From Alphaproteobacteria bacterium (GTDB lineage: Bacteria > Pseudomonadota > Alphaproteobacteria > UBA8366): a stretch of 33,412 nt of DNA. The DNA lies in contig JAOTYV010000013.1 of NCBI GenBank assembly GCA_029861675.1, positions 1-33,412 of the forward strand, read 5' to 3'. The notes beneath the pieces were generated by a model. It saw nothing but the letters and a program-made list of their open reading frames with translations, was not told the origin of the DNA and searched no databases. Positions 25,150 to 33,018 of this stretch are shown here, one piece after another (position 1 is the stretch's first letter; each line of letters starts with the position of its first letter). The position numbers and the translations under genes are program-made.

Positions 25150-26286
25150 ATGACCGAAGATAAAAACCGCTTTCCCAAGATCACCGAATCCGCGCTCGAC
25201 GATCTGCGCAAACGGATCGGCGTGAAGATCGAGAACACATTGGAGCCGTGGTGTCACGAATCGACGCGCGACAATATCCGCCACTACGCGCACGGCATCG
25301 GTGACGATAATCCCCTGTGGTGCGACCCGTCCTACGCGGCGGCGACGCGCCATGGCGACGTCATCGCGCCGCCGTCGTTCCTGTACGCTTGCAGCCGGAT
25401 CATTTCGGGATATGTCGGCGGGCTGCCCGGCGTGCACGCGATGTGGGCCGGCGCGGATTGGACGTGGCATCGTGAAATCCGGCGCAACGAAAACATCACC
25501 ACCGAAGCCTGGCTGAAGGATCTGGTCGAGCACGACACCCGCTTTTCCGGCCGGTCGGTTCAACAGATCTACCACGTGAATTTCTTCGGCGACGACGGCG
25601 ACCCGATCGCCGAGGCGGATAGCTGGTGCTTCCGCACCGACCGGGATATCGCGCGCGAAGAGGGGACGAAATACGATGACTTGAAAGCGCGCGCACCGAC
25701 CGAATATTCCGATGACGATTTGGTGGAACTCTACCGCCACTACGCGAACGAGCAGGTGCGCGGCGGTGAGCCGCGGTATTTCGAGGATGTGGAAGTCGGC
25801 GAGAAACTGCCGCGCATGGTCAAGGGTCCGATGACGGTGACCGGCTTTATCGCCTATGCCCAGGGCTGGGGCGGGCTGTATATACGGGCGAACAAACTCG
25901 CCTGGAAGCAGGTGCATGCGCATCCCGGTCTTGGCATCAAGAATCGGTTCGGCATTCCCGATTGTCCCGAACGGGTCCACTGGGAAGATGAATTCGCGAC
26001 CGTCGTCGGCGCGCCGGCGGCCTATGATTACGGACCGGAACGGTGTTCCTGGATGACCCATCATCTGACCAACTGGATGGGCGACGACGGGTTCCTGCGC
26101 GACTCCTATGTCGAGATCCGCCGGCACAATCCGGTCGGCGACGCCCTATATATCGATGGCGAAGTCACACGGAAATTCGAATCCGAGGGCCGGTCCTGCG
26201 TCGAGATCACCCAGCGTGCGGTTCAACAGGATGGCGAGCTGTCCGCGCGCGGCCACGGCGTCGTGGCATTACCGTGCCGGAGTTGA
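25150..26286 (+). CDS. MaoC/FAS1-like double-hotdog acyl dehydratase, 378 aa
   Basis: Two hotdog-fold halves, as in large MaoC-type acyl-CoA hydratases or dehydratases. The N-terminal half (about 15-150) has HYAHGIGDDNPLWCD then HGDVIAPPSFLYA. In classical (R)-hydratases this motif is D-x-N-P-x-H; here the final His is Trp. The C-terminal half (about 200-370) has GPMTVTGFIAYAQGWGG and a late GEVTRKFE. The substrate is probably an acyl-CoA linked to the CoA-transferase next door, but the sequence does not say which. ATG 25150 is chosen; ATG 25129 in frame would add seven residues. Confidence 0.82.
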   Translation: MTEDKNRFPKITESALDDLRKRIGVKIENTLEPWCHESTRDNIRHYAHGIGDDNPLWCDPSYAAATRHGDVIAPPSFLYACSRIISGYVGGLPGVHAMWAGADWTWHREIRRNENITTEAWLKDLVEHDTRFSGRSVQQIYHVNFFGDDGDPIAEADSWCFRTDRDIAREEGTKYDDLKARAPTEYSDDDLVELYRHYANEQVRGGEPRYFEDVEVGEKLPRMVKGPMTVTGFIAYAQGWGGLYIRANKLAWKQVHAHPGLGIKNRFGIPDCPERVHWEDEFATVVGAPAAYDYGPERCSWMTHHLTNWMGDDGFLRDSYVEIRRHNPVGDALYIDGEVTRKFESEGRSCVEITQRAVQQDGELSARGHGVVALPCRS

Positions 26287-26339
26287 ATTAAACATCCCTT
26301 TTACAAATTTTATTGACCAGACTCGGAATATTCAGCATT

Positions 26340-26369
26340 TTGGCAACTATTGGCCAAGGGCAGTATAAG
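26340..26369 (+). promoter_or_regulatory. Candidate promoter for the OmpA-like gene
   Basis: TTGGCA (26340-26345), an 18-bp spacer and TATAAG (26364-26369). It sits only 12 bp before ATG 26382, which would give a very short leader. Read by eye. Confidence 0.35.
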
Positions 26370-26381
26370 GAATACCGGGAA

Positions 26382-27484
26382 ATGTTGCCGCGTTTGATTG
26401 TCGGATTTCTGGCGGGGATTGCTTTTTTATTTTCGGTTTGTTCGCACAGTTTTGCGCAAGGGCATGGGTTTTACATTGCGGGCTATGGCGGATTGAACCT
26501 GGCGGAGGAAATACCCCTGGGGACGGCGGACGGGGAATTGTCCATCGGCTTTATCGGCAATGGCGGTCTCGGCTATGAATTCGGCAACGGGCTTCGCGCC
26601 GAGGGGCTGTTCGGATACAGCGCGCACGATATCGATAAAATCGGCAGCAACTCGGCGGCCAGTGGCGGTGTCGACATCTACACCTTCATGGCCAATGTCT
26701 TGTATGAATTCCGCCCCGACGGCTGGTTCATCATCCGTACTTGGGCGCCGGTGTCGGCGCGCTGCGGCTGCAGGCGGACAATGTCGCCCCGGTCGCGGGA
26801 TCGTCCGTCGATGAGGCGGATCTGTCGATCGCGATCCAGGCGATTGTCGGCGCCTCCGTCGATATTACCGACCGGCTATCGTTCAGCATCGATTACCGTC
26901 ATCTTCGGGCACCGGATTTGACATTCAATACGGCCGCTGGCGGCCAGGTCTTCTCGGACTATGCTTCCCATCAGATCATGGCCGGTCTCCGGTTCCGATT
27001 TTTCTCGCCGGGGCCGCGTCGGCAATCGCGCTCGACGGATCCGGAACCGCGCAAGCCCGTGATGCGCGAACCGTCCGCGGCGCCGGAACCGCTGGTCGCC
27101 GAGAAGCCGCCGGAGCCGCTGCCTGTTGCGCCGCCGCCGGTGGTCGAGGTACAGCCGCGCACTTTCACTGTTTACTTCGGTTCGAATTCGTCGCTGCTCA
27201 CGCCGAAAGCGCGTGGCGTAATTCGGGAAGCGGCCGCAGCCGCGCGGCAATCGGGCAACGGCCGGCTCGTTCTTGTCGGCCATACGGATTCGTCGGGGTC
27301 GTCCAAATACAACAACTGGCTGGCGGATCGCCGCGTCAAACAGGTCCGGGGCGCGCTGTCGCGTCTTGGTATTGCGCGCGAGATGCTGGAAACCGCGAGC
27401 GTTGGAGAGTCGGATCCGATGGTCAGCACCGGCGATGGCGTATCGGAAGGCCGTAACCGCCGCGTCGAAATCCAATTGCAATAG
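26382..27484 (+). pseudogene. OmpA-family outer-membrane protein split by a one-base frameshift
   Basis: The intact form would be about 367 aa. ATG 26382 opens a signal peptide (ends HSFAQ) and an OprB/OmpA-type beta-barrel, reading HGFYIAGYGGLNLAEE through FMANVLYEFRPDGWF. Near 26729-26737 the frame must change by one base: the downstream frame continues as PYLGAGVGALRLQADN, the natural continuation of such barrels. The original frame degenerates into Arg/Ser/Pro-rich noise to a stop at 26919. The rest gives the barrel end, a Pro/Glu-rich linker (about 27030-27150) and a C-terminal OmpA peptidoglycan-binding domain with FTVYFGSNSS, VGHTDSSGSSKYN and NRRVEIQL. A single base is missing, from mutation or sequencing error; the downstream part remains well conserved. 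Confidence 0.8.
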
Positions 27485-27504
27485 GCGGATCGCGGAAATT
27501 GCGG

Positions 27505-27612
27505 CTGGAGCAAATCCCGAGCGAACCGAAACGGTTCGCGACGACGTATTTGCGTAAGAATAAGAAAAGAGCGACCATTTCAATTGGGTCAATTTAAACA
27601 ATAAATGGTCTA
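27505..27612 (-). repeat. Dispersed structured repeat, copy 2 (inverted)
   Basis: Inverse-orientation copy of the element at 2005-2110. Positions 27508-27557 are a 50-bp perfect match to it, including the hairpin GCGAACC-GAAAC-GGTTCGC. The other part carries GACCATTTC and AAATGGTC inverted arms around an AT-rich spacer. It lies between the convergent OmpA-like and prfC genes. Its outer end (CTA at 27610-27612) is the complement of the prfC stop codon. Confidence 0.85.
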
Positions 27613-29199
27613 CACGGCTTGTTCCTTGGTCTTGAGGAACCGCAGATCGGGCCAGTCTTCCACCGCCTTGTCCAGGTGCCATGCGTTGCGGGCGAGAAAG
27701 ACCGACATGCCGGTGTGATCCTCGGCGATGCTGCTTTCGTTCGAATCGCGGAATGATTTCAGCATCCGGGCGTCTTCCGTATCGACCCAGCGTGCGGTGA
27801 AGAGCGACGTGTTTTCGAAACGCACCGGGATGTCGTATTCGCTGCGGATGCGGTCGGCGAGCACCTCGAACTGAAGCGGGCCGACGACACCGACGATCCA
27901 ATCCGAGTCCAAACGCGGCTTGAACACCCGGGCGGCGCCTTCCTCGGCGATCTGTTGCAACGCCCGGCCGAGATGCTTTGCCCGCATCGGGTCTTCCGGC
28001 CGAACCTTCTGCAGCAACTCCGGCGCGAAGCTCGGGATGCCGTTGAATTGCAGCGCCTCGCCTTCGGTCAGCGTGTCGCCGATGCGAAGGTTGCCGTGGT
28101 TGGGAATGCCGATGATGTCGCCGGGCCAGGCTTCCTCGGCGAGTTCGCGTTCCTGTGCCAGGAACAACACCGGATTGTGCAGCGTCAGGGTCTTGCCGGT
28201 GCGCACATGCGCCAGTTTCATGCCGCGTTTGAAATGGCCGGAACAGAGGCGGAAAAAGGCGATCCGGTCGCGATGCTTCGGATCCATGTTGGCTTGTATC
28301 TTGAACACGAAGCCGCTGACTTTTTTTTCCGCCGGATCGACCATCCGTTCCACGGTGGGCAGCGGCAGCGGCGGCGGCGCAATCTTGGTCAAGCCGTTGA
28401 GCAATTCGCGGACGCCGAAATTGTTGACCGCGCTGCCGAAATAGACCGGGGTCAAATTGCCGTCCCGATAGGTCTGCAAATCGAATTCTGGACACAGCCC
28501 GCGTGCCATATCGACTTCCTCGCGCAGCGTCGCCGCGGCGTCCTCGGGCAGTAATTCGTCGAGTTTCCTGTCATTGAGGCCTTCGCAGATCGCACCTTCG
28601 TCGGGCGTGTCGGCGCTGCCGCGTTCCACCAGGATGAGCCGGTCCTGAAACAGGTCGTAACAGCCGCGGAACTGGCGGCCCATGCCGATCGGCCAGCTGG
28701 CGGGCGTGACGTCGATCGCCAGGGTTTGCTCGATTTCATCCATCAGGTCGAACGGGTCCTGCGATTCCCGGTCGAGCTTGTTGATGAAAGTGACGATGGG
28801 GACGTCGCGCAGGCGGCAGACCTCGAACAATTTCCGGGTTTGTGTTTCGATGCCGCGGGCCGCGTCGAGCACCATGACCGCGGAATCGACGGCGGAGAGC
28901 GTCCGATAGGTATCCTCGCTGAAATCCTCATGCCCGGGCGTATCAAGCAGATTGAAGGTGCAGCCGGCGTAGTCGAAGGTCATGACCGAGGATGCCACCG
29001 AAATACCCCGCTCGCGCTCCACCTTCATCCAGTCGGAATGGGCGCGCCGCTGTTCGCCGCGGGCCTTGACCGCGCCGGCAAGCTGAATGGCGCCGCCGAA
29101 CAGCAGCAGCTTTTCCGTCAATGTGGTCTTGCCTGCATCGGGGTGCGAAATGATGGCGAAGGTGCGCCGCCGCGCCACGGGTTCGGGTGGATTGGTCAT
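27610..29199 (-). CDS. prfC: Peptide chain release factor 3, 529 aa
   Basis: The class II release-factor GTPase that removes RF1 and RF2 from the ribosome after termination. G1 is SHPDAGKTTL (about 18-27), with DTPGHEDF (G3) and NKLDRE (G4). RF3-specific stretches include SDWMKVERERGISV and the C-terminal FENTSLFTARWV. With ATG 29199 the length equals E. coli RF3. An upstream in-frame start at 29226 would add nine residues with no family match. There is no clear Shine-Dalgarno. The stop codon TAG coincides with the end of repeat copy 2. Confidence 0.96.
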   Translation of the reverse strand: MTNPPEPVARRRTFAIISHPDAGKTTLTEKLLLFGGAIQLAGAVKARGEQRRAHSDWMKVERERGISVASSVMTFDYAGCTFNLLDTPGHEDFSEDTYRTLSAVDSAVMVLDAARGIETQTRKLFEVCRLRDVPIVTFINKLDRESQDPFDLMDEIEQTLAIDVTPASWPIGMGRQFRGCYDLFQDRLILVERGSADTPDEGAICEGLNDRKLDELLPEDAAATLREEVDMARGLCPEFDLQTYRDGNLTPVYFGSAVNNFGVRELLNGLTKIAPPPLPLPTVERMVDPAEKKVSGFVFKIQANMDPKHRDRIAFFRLCSGHFKRGMKLAHVRTGKTLTLHNPVLFLAQERELAEEAWPGDIIGIPNHGNLRIGDTLTEGEALQFNGIPSFAPELLQKVRPEDPMRAKHLGRALQQIAEEGAARVFKPRLDSDWIVGVVGPLQFEVLADRIRSEYDIPVRFENTSLFTARWVDTEDARMLKSFRDSNESSIAEDHTGMSVFLARNAWHLDKAVEDWPDLRFLKTKEQAV

Positions 29200-29226
29200 A
29201 GGTTTCAATCTGGCTTCGGAGTGCAC

Positions 29227-29255
29227 GATATGGCGATTAATCGGGCTGCTTGCAA
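29227..29255 (-). promoter_or_regulatory. Candidate promoter for prfC
   Basis: On the minus strand, TTGCAA (29255-29250), a 17-bp spacer and CATATC (29232-29227), followed 28 bp later by ATG 29199. The -10 is a poor match. Confidence 0.3.
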
Positions 29256-29373
29256 GGCGCGATGTCCGGACCGCTTGGCGCGATTATGGACCGCGTTTCT
29301 TGCGTAATCCTTTACGGCGGCGGCGCTTCCGCCAGACCAGCCCGATTTCCGCCGATTTGCGTCCCGAAACGGT

Positions 29374-30345
29374 CTATTCCGCTGACATGGCGAGCATCTT
29401 CTGCACCATCTCCTCGGTGACATTGCCGCCGGTCAGTGCGGCGACCGTCTTGCGCGATCGATCGGTCCGGCCGCTGAGAAAGCCGGCCGGCGCCACCACG
29501 CCGGCGGGTTCGCCCAGCATTTTTGTGCGGAACAGGATGGTCCGAAAGGCGTCGGCGATATCCTGCTCGCTGATCAGGACGATCTCGTCGAGATATTCCT
29601 GCAGGTGGCGGAACGGGTGCTCGCCGGGACGCCGGGCGGACAGGCCGTCCGCCATGCTGTCCCAATAGTCGATCGCCGTCGCTTCGCCCGCCTGCATCGA
29701 GACATAGGCCGCGTTGGCGTGTTCCGGCTGAACGCCGATGACGCGGATGTCCGGATTGGACAGCTTCACCGCGGTGGCGACACCGGCGGCAAATCCGCCG
29801 CTGCTCACCGGGACCAGCACGGTTTCCACGTCGGGACAATCCTCGACGATTTCCATGCCGATACTAGCGTGGCCGGCGACGATCGGCGGGAACTCCCAAT
29901 TGTCGATCGCGGTCATGCCGCGTTCCCCGGCGATCCGGTCGACCGCCGGCTGGCGGGCCAGCGCGTCGGTGCCGCAGAAGATCACTTCGGCCCCATAGCC
30001 CTGGGTCTGCGCGACCTTGTAGGGGCTGGTGTTGTCCAGCATGACGACGGCAACCGGCGTGCCCAACTGCGCGCCCGCCAGGGCGTAGGCTTGCGCAAAG
30101 TTGCCGGAGGACGTGACGACCACGCCGCGGTCGCGCTGGGCGTCGCTGAGCGCCATCAGCGCGGTGAAGGCGGCCCGCACCTTGTAGGCGCCGGTGACCT
30201 GCAGGTTTTCGCATTTCAGGAACAGTTTTTCCTTGCCGACTTCGGCGGTGTCGCGGGCCAGGGGCACGATCGGCGTGTGGCGGATCGCAGCGGGCAGCGC
30301 GGCGCGCGCCTGTTCGATGTCGTCGAGCGTGGTCAAGCGGGTCAC
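29374..30345 (-). CDS. Threonine/serine dehydratase-like PLP enzyme, 323 aa
   Basis: A fold-type II PLP enzyme. The likely Schiff-base lysine is K55 in VTGAYKVRAAF (canonical S-F-K-x-R-G-A). The cofactor-binding SSGNFAQAYALAG and the phosphate loop PVSSGGFAAGVA follow. It lacks the C-terminal ACT regulatory domain of biosynthetic IlvA, so it is of catabolic or serine-racemase/dehydratase size. Several signature positions differ (SSGNF for SSGNH, SSGG for GGGG), so the substrate may not be threonine. GTG 30345 is preceded by GGAG 7 nt upstream. It is divergent from the aconitase X genes across 149 bp. Confidence 0.85.
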   Translation of the reverse strand: MTRLTTLDDIEQARAALPAAIRHTPIVPLARDTAEVGKEKLFLKCENLQVTGAYKVRAAFTALMALSDAQRDRGVVVTSSGNFAQAYALAGAQLGTPVAVVMLDNTSPYKVAQTQGYGAEVIFCGTDALARQPAVDRIAGERGMTAIDNWEFPPIVAGHASIGMEIVEDCPDVETVLVPVSSGGFAAGVATAVKLSNPDIRVIGVQPEHANAAYVSMQAGEATAIDYWDSMADGLSARRPGEHPFRHLQEYLDEIVLISEQDIADAFRTILFRTKMLGEPAGVVAPAGFLSGRTDRSRKTVAALTGGNVTEEMVQKMLAMSAE

Positions 30346-30494
30346 GGTGCATCTCCGAGTTTTGCGGATCGGGGATCACTATGGCCGAGGGATCGATTTG
30401 GCTCAACCACGGGACCGCTATGCTTGGTGTCCAACGGCGGTTTTCCCGTGGTCGCGGGCTGCGTTATAAAGGCCATCAACCAGGGAGCGCCGCA

Positions 30495-31739
30495 ATGAAA
30501 CTCACGGAACACGAAGAGGCCATGCTGGCCGGCGAGATGGGCGTGCCGCGCCAGCGGGCGCTCGAGCATCAGATCAAGGTCGGACGGTTCTTCGACGCCG
30601 CCGATATGGTCGAAATCGCCCATGTGCACATCATGGCGGATACGGAATCACTGGGCGAGGCGGGGGTCGCCTTTCTCGAAGACATCGCGGCCTATCCCGA
30701 AGCGGACCGCCGCACCCTGGTGCCGACGGTGACGGACCCGCGCGGCGCGGATTTCAACGCTTATAAGCGGCTCAAGCAGCAGGAGGACTGGATCGGCTTG
30801 GAACGTCGCACCATCGACGCTTTTCAAGCGCTCGACGTGCTGATGACCGATACCTGCATCAACTACCAGATCGTCATCCCGCCAGTGCTCGGCGAGCATG
30901 TGGCGTTCGGCGATACCGGGTCGAGCATCTACACCAACAGCGTGCTCGGCGCGCGGACGAATTTCGAGGGCGGACCGTCGGCGCTGGCCGCCGCCTTGAC
31001 CGGCCGCACGCCACGCTACGGCTTTCATCTCGACGCCTGCCGTCGCGGCACCGCGCATTTCGTGCTGGAGGATCGTCCGCGCGACTGGGCCGATTGGGGC
31101 GCCGCCGGCGGCATCATCGGGCGTGAGATGAGTTCCTATTGGCACGTGCCGGTGATCGACGGCGTCGATGGTGCGCCGACATCGGACGAGCTGAAACATT
31201 TCGGCGCGGCGCTGGCCAGTTTCGGCTCGACGCCGCTGTTCCACATGATCGGCGTCACCCCGGAGGCGCCGACGCTGCAATCCGTGTTCGACGGCGCGGT
31301 GCCGGAACCGAGGCGTATCACGCGGGCCGACATCGACGCGTTCTACGAGTCATACCGGCCCGCCGACGACACGCTCGACGTTGTGGTCTTCGCGGCGCCC
31401 CAGCTGTCGCTGTTCGAATTGCAGAGGCTGGGTCATTTGCTGGACGGCCGCAAGGTTCACGAAAAGACGACACTGCTGGCGGCGACCGCGCCGGAGATCA
31501 AGAAATCGGCCGACCGCATGGGCATCACCAAGAAAATCGAGGCGTCCGGTGGGGTGCTGCTGGAAGGCGTTTGTTTTTATAATATGCACGCGCGCGAAAT
31601 CGGCGAGGCCAATGGCTGGCGCCGTCTGATGAGCAATTCGGCGAAGATCGTCAACATCCTCGGCGGCTACGGGTATGAGCCGATGCTGGCGCCGATGGAA
31701 CGATGCGTCGACTCCGCGGTCGCCGGGAGGATCGTCTGA
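30495..31739 (+). CDS. Aconitase X large (catalytic) subunit, 414 aa
   Basis: DUF521/AcnX family, the distant aconitase-superfamily dehydratases. Some bacterial members are cis-3-hydroxy-L-proline dehydratases, and the archaeal ones act on phosphomevalonate. Motifs: DTCINYQ (C121; family usually CTPY), GEHVAFGDTGSSIYTNSV and ARTNFEGGPSALAAALTGRT, then FHLDACRRG (C182) and a late GVCFYN (C360). These cysteines are candidate iron-sulfur ligands. Length is typical for the split type. ATG 30495 has AGGGAG 7 nt upstream. The stop overlaps the start of the small-subunit gene by 1 bp, so they form a complex. Confidence 0.9.
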   Translation: MKLTEHEEAMLAGEMGVPRQRALEHQIKVGRFFDAADMVEIAHVHIMADTESLGEAGVAFLEDIAAYPEADRRTLVPTVTDPRGADFNAYKRLKQQEDWIGLERRTIDAFQALDVLMTDTCINYQIVIPPVLGEHVAFGDTGSSIYTNSVLGARTNFEGGPSALAAALTGRTPRYGFHLDACRRGTAHFVLEDRPRDWADWGAAGGIIGREMSSYWHVPVIDGVDGAPTSDELKHFGAALASFGSTPLFHMIGVTPEAPTLQSVFDGAVPEPRRITRADIDAFYESYRPADDTLDVVVFAAPQLSLFELQRLGHLLDGRKVHEKTTLLAATAPEIKKSADRMGITKKIEASGGVLLEGVCFYNMHAREIGEANGWRRLMSNSAKIVNILGGYGYEPMLAPMERCVDSAVAGRIV

Positions 31740-32155
31740 TGGCCGATACGATCATCAAGGGGCATGTGGGCATCGGTCCGACCGTTAGCGGCCCCGCCCT
31801 TGTCGCGCATGACAACTTCAGCGCCCGTTACGACCTCGACCGGATCGCCGGCGTCTTCTCGCGGCCCGGCCACAAGCTGTTCGGCGAAAGCTATCTCGGC
31901 AAGGTGCTGGTGCTCAACATCGCCAAGGGCGGGGTTGCGACCGCGTGGATGCTGCATGAAATGGCGGATAGAGACAGGGCGCCGCTGGCGCTGCTGCTGA
32001 ACTATGCGAATCCGATCATGGCGCAGGGTGCGGCGCATGCGGATTTTCCGCTGATCGACCGTTTCGACACCGACATTACGGCAAAAATCAAGAATGGCGA
32101 CAGGGTGACGGTCGACCCGGCGGCCGGCACGGTCACAATTCACGATGCGGGATGA
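31739..32155 (+). CDS. Aconitase X small (swivel) subunit, 138 aa
   Basis: DUF126 swivel domain that pairs with the preceding catalytic subunit. It shows the usual features: ADTIIKGHVGIGPTVSGPAL at the start, KLFGESYLGKVLVLNIAKGG in the middle and LLNYANPIMAQGA. ATG 31739 shares its A with the upstream TGA. The 3' end overlaps the convergent creatininase-family gene by 16 bp. In some organisms the two subunits are fused, so this is the split (type II) arrangement. Confidence 0.92.
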   Translation: MADTIIKGHVGIGPTVSGPALVAHDNFSARYDLDRIAGVFSRPGHKLFGESYLGKVLVLNIAKGGVATAWMLHEMADRDRAPLALLLNYANPIMAQGAAHADFPLIDRFDTDITAKIKNGDRVTVDPAAGTVTIHDAG

Positions 32156-33018
32156 CCGCCGGATTTCGCGAAACGTCGGATTTGGCGCAGCGCCGCGTCG
32201 ATCTTGAGCTGGAGCAGCTTGCGGCCGCGCGCCGCCGAGGCCCGGGTGGGGTCGCCGATCACGCCGCTCTCTTCCATGCCGGGGGTGTTGCTCGGGCGCA
32301 TTCTTTCGCGGCGGATACCGTCGGGAAAAACCGCTAGCAGTTCGGACGAATCGCGAATGCCCGCGTGGGTCCCGATATCGGTCTCGCTTTCACCTTCGCC
32401 GCGCAACCAATCGACCTGGCCATTGGCGCTGTAATAATAGTCGGCGACGTGCAGGACGCGCGCGCCGCTGTCCGACCATTCGTCGTTGAGTTTTTTCGCA
32501 ACCGCCGCGAGTGCCGCCTGGTTCCAGCCGCTGTCGCCGATCAGGCAAATCGTCGTAAAGCCGTGCCGCCGCAGGCTCCGGGCCGCCGATTCGACGGTAG
32601 CGGCAAACACTGTTTCAGGGACGCTGATCGTGCCGTGATAGGCCATATGGCCGCTCGGCGGGTCGATACGGCCCTCCGGCACATAGGTGACGACCGGCGC
32701 GACCAGGGCGTTGCCGAGCGCTGCGGCAATGCGCGCCGCCGTATGGCGCATAATGTAGTTGTGCTTCCCAAGCACCATGTGGGGACCATTCTGCTCCGTT
32801 CCGCCGGTCGGTATGATCGCCAGTGTCTTGCCGTGCGCGATCAGCGCCCGCACCTCGGTCCAGGTTAGCGCATCGAGCTCCAGCGGTAGGGTATCCGTAA
32901 CGATGGGTGCCTGGTCCGCAAAATTAGGCGGCGGCACGGTGGGCGGCGTGCTCAGGGATGCCAGAATCGCCGTCCCGGCGATCGCCAGAACCAGAAGACC
33001 GGTGAGCCAGCGGGTCAC
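32140..33018 (-). CDS. Membrane-anchored creatininase-family protein with divergent metal site, 292 aa
   Basis: The N-terminal helix LTGLLVLAIAGTAILASL (about 5-22) is an uncleaved anchor or signal. The rest follows the creatininase amidohydrolase fold: IIPTGGTEQNGPHMVLG, HGTISVPETVF, IGDSGWNQ and THAGIRDSSE. Classical members read EQHGPHLPLxxD and NGHGGN; here the second metal ligand His is N77, the Asp position is H86 and the later His is S163. Catalysis may be lost or altered. GTG 33018 overlaps the upstream TGA as GTGA, which fixes the start and shows coupling to the hydroxylase gene. A longer frame to 33177 exists but overlaps that gene heavily. Confidence 0.78.
   Translation of the reverse strand: MTRWLTGLLVLAIAGTAILASLSTPPTVPPPNFADQAPIVTDTLPLELDALTWTEVRALIAHGKTLAIIPTGGTEQNGPHMVLGKHNYIMRHTAARIAAALGNALVAPVVTYVPEGRIDPPSGHMAYHGTISVPETVFAATVESAARSLRRHGFTTICLIGDSGWNQAALAAVAKKLNDEWSDSGARVLHVADYYYSANGQVDWLRGEGESETDIGTHAGIRDSSELLAVFPDGIRRERMRPSNTPGMEESGVIGDPTRASAARGRKLLQLKIDAALRQIRRFAKSGGHPAS

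Noticed and set aside
26725..26745. Programmed ribosomal frameshift in the OmpA-like gene
   Set aside because: No X-XXY-YYZ slippery heptamer or clear downstream pseudoknot is seen at the frame change, and OmpA-type porins are not known to use one. A one-base indel is simpler.
29205..29373. Small basic protein between prfC and the PLP enzyme
   Set aside because: Short frames exist on both strands, but none has a ribosome binding site, a family match or a start that avoids the PLP gene. The region is better explained as the prfC leader.
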